5,301 bases of DNA from JAZDJJ01 sp043804035 (GTDB lineage: Bacteria; Bacteroidota; Bacteroidia; Palsa-948): NCBI GenBank assembly GCA_043804035.1, contig JAZDJJ010000059.1, positions 1 to 5,301 on the forward strand, read 5' to 3'. Below the pieces are notes generated by a model. That model worked only from the letters and a program-made list of their open reading frames with translations. It was not told where the DNA came from and ran no database searches. Numbering within the stretch: position 1 is the stretch's first letter; each line of letters starts with the position of its first letter. Shown in pieces: positions 1-4,481 of the stretch. A program made the position numbers and the translations under genes.

Positions 1-1
1 A

Positions 2-352
2 TATGCTTCTGCTCCACAAAACATCAATCAGTATTTTGATTTGGAAGCCATCCGCGATGCACAGCAGGTTATTTTTACAGGACATGTGGGGGCGAAACAA
101 ACACATACAATCGTAAAGCATACTTTTGGTGCAGAGGATTCGGTAAAATTAGAGAATATAGGTACAACCGATTTGCAGTTTTATTTAGCGCCAACCAAAG
201 ATGCGTTGCCCAAGCAAGCAGGACTATTGCTTAGTTCAGGTGCCAAACAAACCGTCTTTGCATATACATTAGGTGATTTATCCGACCCTTTCCTCATAGT
301 ATTTAATCCGCATACAGTTGAGAAAGGAGAGTTTGTAATGGAAATAGTTTAG
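2..352 (+). CDS. C-terminal part of an unrecognised protein (5' end outside window)
   Basis: The frame is open from the first bases of the window to a TAG stop at 350-352, so this is the last ~116 residues of a longer protein. A TTG at 41 could be read as a start, but the frame continues upstream without a stop, so a gene truncated by the window edge is more likely. The visible part alternates short hydrophobic stretches with polar turns (for example QVIFTGHVGA, LQFYLAP, PFLIVFNP, FVMEIV), which suggests beta-strands and perhaps a beta-sandwich tail domain. There is no membrane segment and no motif I can assign. The TAG stop lies inside a 20-bp repeated word (349-368) found again at 1445-1464, so the exact C-terminus may have been set by a repeat insertion. 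Function unknown. That it is coding is supported by the uninterrupted frame and plausible composition. Confidence 0.7.
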   Translation, partial: YASAPQNINQYFDLEAIRDAQQVIFTGHVGAKQTHTIVKHTFGAEDSVKLENIGTTDLQFYLAPTKDALPKQAGLLLSSGAKQTVFAYTLGDLSDPFLIVFNPHTVEKGEFVMEIV

Positions 353-368
353 AGGACAGTTCCAAAAA
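349..368 (+). repeat. Dispersed repeat word, copy 1 (TTAGAGGRCAGTTCYAAAAA)
   Basis: This 20-bp word matches 1445-1464 in the same orientation at 18 of 20 positions (A/G and C/T differences). Its GGRCRGTTCYAAAAA core recurs at 5162-5177 and, inverted, at 5286-5301, where it forms the terminal repeats of a MITE-like element. Two TTGATTA heptads follow it at 371-384, as heptads also follow copy 2. It overlaps the stop codon of the upstream gene. It is probably one end of a dispersed intergenic element whose other end is lost or diverged here. Confidence 0.75.
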
Positions 369-385
369 AATTGATTATTGATTAC

Positions 386-416
386 TTGCCTGCCTGTGCA
401 GACGGCAGACAGGTAG
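386..416. repeat. Hairpin-forming repeat containing GCAGACGGCA
   Basis: The arms CCTGCCTG (389-396) and CAGACAGG (406-413) pair with one mismatch around a 9-nt loop. G-T and T-A pairs outside them extend the stem to roughly 11 bp. The segment GCAGACGGCA (398-407) is the exact reverse complement of TGCCGTCTGC at 676-685 and 9 of 10 to 5051-5060, which ties it to the hairpin at 5051-5072. No T-run follows, so a rho-independent terminator is unlikely. It is probably a REP-like intergenic palindrome. Confidence 0.5.
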
Positions 417-449
417 TGAGCGACGGTTGGTGAGCGTGGTTATTGAGCG

Positions 450-490
450 AAGCCGAAATAAAGCCGAACCAAGCCGAACCAAGCCGAACT
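450..490 (+). repeat. Short tandem repeat of AAGCCGAAcc (about 4 copies)
   Basis: AAGCCGAACC, AAGCCGAACC and AAGCCGAACT lie end to end at 461-490. A slightly diverged copy, AAGCCGAAATA, sits directly before them at 450-460. The array is non-coding. A GTGAGCG pair with 14-bp spacing precedes it. Confidence 0.8.
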
Positions 491-571
491 ATTGATTATT
501 GATTATTGATTAATCCCCGACTCGTAAATCGCAAATCGCAAATCGTAAATGGTTATTCGTAAATCGTAAAC
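491..571 (+). repeat. Two adjacent 7-bp repeat arrays (ATTGATT x3; CGTAAAT-type x7)
   Basis: Three perfect ATTGATT units occupy 491-511. After an 11-bp spacer, seven consecutive in-phase heptads occupy 523-571: CGTAAAT, CGCAAAT, CGCAAAT, CGTAAAT, GGTTATT, CGTAAAT, CGTAAAC. Only the fifth is strongly diverged. The repeats are directly adjacent with no unique spacers, so this is a short tandem repeat and not a CRISPR array. The same period with other units recurs at 371-384 and 1465-1519. Confidence 0.85.
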
Positions 572-579
572 ACACGTTG

Positions 580-618
580 GTCGGGATTTATTTTGGCTGT
601 TGGTCTGGCAATCCCGAC
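580..618. repeat. Perfect 9-bp inverted repeat (GTCGGGATT / AATCCCGAC)
   Basis: GTCGGGATT at 580-588 and AATCCCGAC at 610-618 are exact reverse complements separated by 21 bases. There is no T-tract after the right arm. A related string, AATCCCCGACTC, occurs at 512-522 between the two heptad arrays. Whether it forms an RNA hairpin, is a terminator remnant or is a repeat end is unknown. Confidence 0.55.
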
Positions 619-633
619 TCCGCTCAGCACGAA

Positions 634-716
634 TTACACAAAACAAGATACGTCTTGAGATGATTGTTTTTCAATTGCCGTCTGCTTTATTTGATTTTTA
701 TCCTGTTTATGTGTAA
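634..716. repeat. Imperfect inverted repeat with ~17-bp arms
   Basis: The arm TTACACAAAACAAGATA (634-650) pairs with TATCCTGTTTATGTGTAA (699-716). The reverse complement of the right arm differs from the left arm by one substitution and one 1-base insertion. The arms enclose 48 bases that include TGCCGTCTGCTTTA (676-689), a near match to 5051-5064. It lies about 50 bases upstream of the proposed toxin-antitoxin promoter. It could be a small palindromic element or, less likely, an operator. Confidence 0.55.
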
Positions 717-768
717 ATGAACAACCCTATGGCAATCCACAGGGAATTATTAAGTTAAAAATTTTATG

Positions 769-776
769 TACGTTTG
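769..776 (+). promoter_or_regulatory. Putative Bacteroidota -7 box (TACGTTTG) for the PIN/antitoxin operon
   Basis: TACGTTTG fits the TAnnTTTG -7 consensus of the Bacteroidota primary sigma factor and lies 18 bases before the ATG at 795, in a very AT-rich context. A clear -33 TTG element is not visible at the usual distance, so the call rests on the -7 box and its position. It would give a short A/T-rich leader without a Shine-Dalgarno sequence, as is common in this phylum. Confidence 0.45.
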
Positions 777-794
777 AATAAAAATTAAATCAAT

Positions 795-1256
795 ATGAAG
801 CAAAGAATCTATGTGGACACTTCTGTAATTGGAGGATATTTTGATAAGGAATTTGCAGATGCAACGCAGCAATTGTTTGATCTTGTAAGAAAAGGAGAGA
901 TTGTTATTGTCTATTCAGAAATAACGGAAGACGAATTGTTTGATGCACCAAAGAATGTACGTATCTTTTTTAATGAACTTCCAAAGAGTCAACTTGAAAT
1001 AGTAGAACTTACGGAACAAGCGAACCAACTTGCAGACACTTATATCTCAGAAAAGGTAGTTGGCAAAACGAATAGATCTGACTGCTTACATATTGCATTA
1101 GCAACTATAAACAAAGTTGACATTTTAGTAAGTTGGAACTTTAAACATATCGTGAACATTGGAAAAATCCGTGGATACAATTCGGTTAATTTAAAACTTG
1201 GCTACCCAACATTAGAAATAAGAACTCCAAAAGAAATTTTATTTTATGAAGCATAA
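795..1256 (+). CDS. PIN-domain endoribonuclease, VapC-like toxin of a type II toxin-antitoxin pair
   Basis: This 153-residue protein has the full PIN nuclease pattern. It opens with strand and first acidic residue IYVDTSV (D8), has an acidic cluster SEITEDEL (E45/E47) at the usual second position, and RSDCLHIALA with D96 as the third metal ligand. The SWNFKHI motif (113-119) and the KIRGYNSVN segment follow. These residues form the Mg2+ site with which VapC-family proteins cleave RNA, usually tRNA or rRNA in the cytoplasm. Length is normal for the family. The start is the ATG 18 bases after a TACGTTTG box. The gene overlaps the next small gene by 11 bases, so it is translationally coupled with the toxin placed first. 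Repeat-rich DNA on both sides suggests a movable accessory module. The PIN assignment is strong. The toxin role is inferred from family and context, and the RNA target cannot be told. Confidence 0.92.
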   Translation: MKQRIYVDTSVIGGYFDKEFADATQQLFDLVRKGEIVIVYSEITEDELFDAPKNVRIFFNELPKSQLEIVELTEQANQLADTYISEKVVGKTNRSDCLHIALATINKVDILVSWNFKHIVNIGKIRGYNSVNLKLGYPTLEIRTPKEILFYEA

Positions 1257-1407
1257 AAAAAAAAATACAGTAACTGCAAGCACTGTCCAATTGTTGCGTC
1301 AAATACGTGACAGAATAAGTTTGAAAATTGCAGACATGTCATTTGAAGAGATGAAGGCATATTTACGTAATAGAAAGAAACAATTTTCAATGGCAAATAA
1401 TAAATAA
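1246..1407 (+). CDS. Probable cognate antitoxin of the PIN toxin (53 aa)
   Basis: ATG at 1246 lies inside the end of the PIN gene (overlap 1246-1256, shifted frame) and the frame runs to TAA at 1405-1407. The protein starts MKHKKKNTVTAS, followed by an amphipathic helical part with VQLLRQIRDRIS (14-25), then MSFEEMKAYLRNRKK (31-45). The pattern 'VRxIRDxIS...MSFEExxxYL' is one I recall from small partners of PIN toxins, where it forms the toxin-binding tail. No ribbon-helix-helix or AbrB fold is evident in so short a chain, so it may neutralise without binding DNA well, although the basic N-terminus could contact nucleic acid. An 11-A tract (1255-1265) lies in codons 4-7. Losing one A would end translation after eight codons. 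The antitoxin role is inferred from overlap, size and motif. Confidence 0.75.
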   Translation: MKHKKKNTVTASTVQLLRQIRDRISLKIADMSFEEMKAYLRNRKKQFSMANNK

Positions 1408-1444
1408 TGGGGATAAAGATGCCCAGCCGATAACAGCGGTTTTA

Positions 1445-1464
1445 TTAGAGGGCAGTTCTAAAAA
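1445..1464 (+). repeat. Dispersed repeat word, copy 2 (TTAGAGGGCAGTTCTAAAAA)
   Basis: Same-orientation copy of the 349-368 word (18 of 20 identical). Its GGGCAGTTCTAAAAAT core (1450-1465) is the exact reverse complement of 5286-5301. Heptad repeats follow immediately. With copy 1 it brackets the PIN/antitoxin module as direct repeats 1,096 bases apart. Confidence 0.8.
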
Positions 1465-1519
1465 TTTATTATTTATTATTTATTATTTATTATTGATTAT
1501 TAATTAATCGTTAATCGTT
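1465..1519 (+). repeat. AT-rich 7-bp tandem array abutting the ychF start codon
   Basis: Eight in-phase heptads run from 1465: TTTATTA four times, TTGATTA, TTAATTA, then ATCGTTA twice. The final A, at 1520, is the first base of the ychF ATG. The array therefore fills the place where the leader and possibly the promoter of ychF should be. No TAnnTTTG box is visible between 1408 and 1519. ychF may depend on this AT-rich DNA or on transcription from the upstream operon, because no terminator is evident after the antitoxin gene. Confidence 0.85.
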
Positions 1520-2641
1520 ATGGGATTAAAATGCGGAATAGTAGGTCTGCCGAATGTAGGCAAGTCAACTTTGTTTAATTGTTTGACAAATGCAAAAGCT
1601 CAGGCGGCTAACTTTCCGTTTTGTACCATTGAGCCGAATCTTGGTGTGATAACAGTTCCTGATGAACGATTAAATAAACTTGCCGAGTTGGTTCATCCGC
1701 AAAAAATTATTCCGACAACAGTTGAGATTGTTGATATTGCCGGATTAGTGAAAGGTGCAAGTAAGGGCGAAGGATTAGGAAATCAGTTTTTGGGAAACAT
1801 TCGCGAAACAAATGCCATCATTCATGTGCTTCGTTGTTTTGATGATACAAATGTTGTGCATGTGGATGGCTCGGTGAATCCTGTGAGAGACAAAGAAGTA
1901 GTGGATGTGGAATTGCAATTGAAGGACTTAGAAACTGTAGAGAAAAATATTTCTCAATATAAAAACAAGGCAAAGACAAGTGGAGATAAGGAAGCAAAGA
2001 AGTTAGTTGATATTCTTTCAAAGTATCAAAATCATTTAAGCGAAGGAAAATCAATACGTAGTTTGAAAATCGGCAAGGAAGAGAAAGCCCTTGTTGCTGA
2101 TATGCAATTGCTCACCGATAAGCCCGTTTTGTATCTGTGTAATGTACATATCAATCCGCCTCACTCCAATATGAAAGGAAAGAAAGGAGAAGATGAATAT
2201 GTGGAGCAGATAAAGAAAATTGTTGCCGGAGAAAATGCTGAAGTTATTATGATTGATACACAGCAAGAAGTGGAGATAGCACAGTTAGAAAATTATGAAG
2301 ACAGAAAAACTTTTCTATCTGATTTAGGATTGGATGAACCCGGTGTAAACAAATTGATTCGCTCTGCTTACAAGATTCTGAACCTGCAAACTTTTATTAC
2401 TGCCGGCGAAAAAGAAGTGAAAGCATGGACGATAGAAAAAGGAATGAAAGCACCGCAGGCAGCAGGAGTGATTCACACCGACTTTGAAAAAGGATTCATA
2501 CGTGCGGAAGTGATAAAGTATAACGACTACATAACACTTCGTTCTGAATCAGCATGCCGCGATGCAGGAAAACTGGCAATGGAAGGAAAAGAATATATTG
2601 TACAAGATGGAGATGTGATGCATTTTAGATTCAATGTATAA
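1520..2641 (+). CDS. ychF: Redox-regulated/ribosome-associated NTPase YchF (Obg family, OLA1-like)
   Basis: This 373-residue protein is full length (about 363 is typical). It has the P-loop GLPNVGKST (9-17), the switch segment NFPFCTIEPN (31-40), the G3 motif DIAGLVKGAS (72-81), a helical coiled-coil insertion around 130-200, and a C-terminal TGS domain (~288-373) ending VQDGDVMHFRFNV. A hydrophobic residue replaces the usual Gln after DxAG (DIAGL), as in the HAS-NTPase class. YchF/OLA1 proteins bind ATP at least as well as GTP and associate with ribosomes in the cytoplasm, with roles in stress response and translation. The base-recognition motif, normally NxxE (commonly NVDE or NVNE), reads N208-V-H-I211, followed by a Pro/Lys-rich insertion of roughly eight residues. 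The SAK-like G5 region reads IDTQQE. The start abuts a heptad array. It converges with arfB, 57 bases from that stop. Confidence 0.97.
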   Translation: MGLKCGIVGLPNVGKSTLFNCLTNAKAQAANFPFCTIEPNLGVITVPDERLNKLAELVHPQKIIPTTVEIVDIAGLVKGASKGEGLGNQFLGNIRETNAIIHVLRCFDDTNVVHVDGSVNPVRDKEVVDVELQLKDLETVEKNISQYKNKAKTSGDKEAKKLVDILSKYQNHLSEGKSIRSLKIGKEEKALVADMQLLTDKPVLYLCNVHINPPHSNMKGKKGEDEYVEQIKKIVAGENAEVIMIDTQQEVEIAQLENYEDRKTFLSDLGLDEPGVNKLIRSAYKILNLQTFITAGEKEVKAWTIEKGMKAPQAAGVIHTDFEKGFIRAEVIKYNDYITLRSESACRDAGKLAMEGKEYIVQDGDVMHFRFNV

Positions 2642-2698
2642 CGTTCGTATCTTTTTGTTCTACGATATAATTGTCAGCTAAAATTTTTGCTTCCTCTG

Positions 2699-3100
2699 TC
2701 AATTTTTTATTCTTCGTTGTTTCTTTTCACTCTTTCTTTTTTTTTGTTGTATCCTTTTTTCCCGTGATGCATGAGTTGGTTTTGTTGCCAATCTTTTTTT
2801 TCTTATACGGAAACAGTTTTCTAAATGATTATGAAATTTTTCCAGAGCAATTTGTTTGTTTACAAACTGCGATCTCCCGGCTTCAGCAACGATTTTTAAT
2901 ATCCCGTCATTGTTAATCAGATGTTTGGATTTCTCAAAAATTATTTTCTTTTGTTCATCAGTTAATAACATGGAATGCATTACATCAAAATGTAATTCTA
3001 TTTTTGTGGAAACTTTATTTACATTTTGACCGCCTTTTCCACGACTGCGGGAAGCAGTGAAAAAAAGTTCCCGTTTAAATGGAATTGAATAAACATTCAT
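2699..3100 (-). CDS. arfB: Peptidyl-tRNA hydrolase ArfB (YaeJ-type ribosome rescue factor)
   Basis: From the ATG at 3100 the product is 133 residues, close to the 140 of E. coli ArfB. It has the class-I release factor catalytic segment SRSRGKGGQNVNKVSTKIEL, with GGQ at 23-25, and GRSQFVNK (75-82). It ends in a long basic tail (about 99-133) starting RKKRLATKPTHASREKR. In ArfB this tail enters the empty mRNA channel of stalled ribosomes, and GGQ then hydrolyses the peptidyl-tRNA. The stop-codon recognition domain of true release factors is absent, as expected. A TTG at 3139 would add 13 residues but would overlap the divergent gene, and the family begins just before 'IPxxEL', so ATG at 3100 is preferred. 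TATTTTTG (3113 to 3106, minus strand) resembles a -7 box, but it would give an almost leaderless mRNA. Confidence 0.94.
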   Translation of the reverse strand: MNVYSIPFKRELFFTASRSRGKGGQNVNKVSTKIELHFDVMHSMLLTDEQKKIIFEKSKHLINNDGILKIVAEAGRSQFVNKQIALEKFHNHLENCFRIRKKRLATKPTHASREKRIQQKKRKSEKKQRRIKN

Positions 3101-3118
3101 AACATCAAAAATAATTAA

Positions 3119-4471
3119 ATGATAAAAAGAAAAATTCAAATAACATTAATTGCATGTTTCATATTTCCTGTTTCATGTTTGTTTGCTCAGATAAACTCTG
3201 ATAGTTTGATTGCTGCTTACACCCAAAAGATTCAGAAGTATCTTGATAAAGAGAAATTTGCTTCGCAATGTTTTTCTTTTACTAAAAACGGAATTGAAGT
3301 TTATTCTCCTGCTACAGATACGTCACAAAAGAAAATAGAATATATCATTTTCTGGAATGAACTTGACGCATTTAAGTTATTGCTTTGCAATTATGATTCA
3401 CGGGATGCATATCAATTTTGTCTGATGAAAAAGAAAAATCCTTTTTCTAAAGATACTATCAATGCAATACACAAACGCAGATACATTCCGCCAAAAATAT
3501 TGCGACCATCAAATAATCTGCTTGCACATTACAAAATCGCACTTGACCCCGGACACATTGCCGGTAATATTGAAACTGCCAAAATGGAAAGAAAGTGGGT
3601 GAAAATAAAGGCAAAAAAATTACTCAAAGGTGAGAGTTCAGAAGATGCTTCCATTCAACTAATAGAAGGGGAGATTACACTTGCTACTGCACAAATTCTT
3701 ATCAAGAAATTAGAAAAAGAAGGTGCAACAGTTATGCTTACAAGAGATAAATCCAATCAATCTGCTTTTGGAATTGAATTTAAAAAATGGAAAGACAGTT
3801 TGTTTGTTAGGTCGGTGGATTCTGCTTTCGTGCGGGGAGATATTTCTTATGAAGAAAAAAACTTTCTCTTATCAAAGGCAAATGACACAGAAATTTTTCG
3901 TAGATTTTTTTTACAAGAGGAAATGTATGAACGAGCAAGAAAGATAAATGACTTTCATCCTGATTTGTCTATCATTATCCATTATAATGTGGATGGAACA
4001 AATCAGAATTGGAATAAACCTACCAAAAAAAATTTTGTAATGGCTTTTGTCGGAGGTGGTTTTACGAAAGATGAATTTGAAAAACCCGAAGCACGTATTG
4101 AGTTTCTGCGACTATTGCTCACTGATGATATTGAACAATCAATTATGACTTCAAAACACATTGTAAATAGTTTGTCAGAAAAACTGAATATCCCTGTTGC
4201 AATAGATTCTTCTGCCACTTACCTTTACGATAATTGTATGCAAACTGATGTACCCGGAGTTTTTTGTCGCAACCTTACGCTTACCAGAATAGTAAAAGGA
4301 ACTTTGGTCTATGGAGAATCTCTTTATCAGGATAATATCAATGAATGCAAACTGTTAAACAAAAAAGAAATTATGATTGACGAAATTAAAACTTCAAAAA
4401 GAGTGGAAGAGGTGGCAGAATCTTATTTTGAAGGGATAATGAATTATGTTAAAGAAAAGCAAAACAAATAA
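3119..4471 (+). CDS. Exported N-acetylmuramoyl-L-alanine amidase (Amidase_3 family)
   Basis: 450 residues. The N-terminus MIKRK plus a hydrophobic stretch (6-23) ending SCLFA-Q is a signal peptide, probably cut before Q24; the Cys at 20 lacks a good lipobox. Residues 24-135 have no recognisable domain. The catalytic domain starts at IALDPGH (140-146). H146, E185 (or E183) in EGEITLATA and H288 in LSIIIHYN are the expected Zn2+ ligands. E400 in TLVYGESLYQDN matches the catalytic Glu of the family's 'VELGFLSN' segment, with N406 at the right spacing. TVMLTRD (204-210) is also typical. Such enzymes cut the amide bond between muramic acid and the stem peptide in the periplasm. About 75 residues separate TRD from H288, well above the usual, so there is a family-specific insertion. 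It starts 18 bases from divergent arfB and is followed by the macro gene after 10 bases. Confidence 0.88.
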   Translation: MIKRKIQITLIACFIFPVSCLFAQINSDSLIAAYTQKIQKYLDKEKFASQCFSFTKNGIEVYSPATDTSQKKIEYIIFWNELDAFKLLLCNYDSRDAYQFCLMKKKNPFSKDTINAIHKRRYIPPKILRPSNNLLAHYKIALDPGHIAGNIETAKMERKWVKIKAKKLLKGESSEDASIQLIEGEITLATAQILIKKLEKEGATVMLTRDKSNQSAFGIEFKKWKDSLFVRSVDSAFVRGDISYEEKNFLLSKANDTEIFRRFFLQEEMYERARKINDFHPDLSIIIHYNVDGTNQNWNKPTKKNFVMAFVGGGFTKDEFEKPEARIEFLRLLLTDDIEQSIMTSKHIVNSLSEKLNIPVAIDSSATYLYDNCMQTDVPGVFCRNLTLTRIVKGTLVYGESLYQDNINECKLLNKKEIMIDEIKTSKRVEEVAESYFEGIMNYVKEKQNK

Positions 4472-4481
4472 TTCTCGGATA

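Larger units (their letters stand above)
353..794. other. Repeat-rich intergenic stretch with no convincing gene
   Basis: These 442 bases have no credible coding frame. They contain, in order, the rest of repeat word copy 1, two TTGATTA heptads, a hairpin (386-416), a twice-used GTGAGCG (416-422 and 430-436), AAGCCGAA-type 10-bp repeats (450-490), ATTGATT heptads (491-511), CGTAAAT-type heptads (523-571), a perfect 9-bp inverted repeat (580-618), a longer imperfect inverted repeat (634-716) and a likely promoter (769-776). It reads as accumulated repeat debris separating the upstream gene from the toxin-antitoxin module. Confidence 0.75.

Noticed and set aside
491..571. Possible CRISPR array
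   Set aside because: The 7-bp units are directly adjacent with no unique spacers, and there are no cas genes. It is a simple tandem repeat.
660..716. 18-codon frame starting at ATG 660
   Set aside because: It lies inside the inverted repeat 634-716, and nothing supports translation.
2642..2698. Bidirectional terminator between convergent ychF and arfB
   Set aside because: The 57 bases contain T-rich runs but no convincing GC stem preceding a T-tract on either strand.
2671..2916. 81-codon + strand frame rich in Phe and Val
   Set aside because: It is the antisense shadow of the Lys-rich tail of arfB.
3101..3139. Longer arfB start at TTG 3139 (13 extra residues)
   Set aside because: It would overlap the divergent amidase start, uses a rarer start codon, and adds residues that ArfB proteins lack.
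3170..3195. Lipoprotein signal (Cys 20) in the amidase
   Set aside because: The residues before the Cys (FPVSC) do not fit the L-[AS]-[GA]-C lipobox. Cleavage at LFA-Q by signal peptidase I is more plausible.
4446..4481. Upstream ATG for the macro-domain gene
   Set aside because: It adds 12 polar residues before the first conserved strand and overlaps the amidase gene. ATG at 4482 fits family length better.
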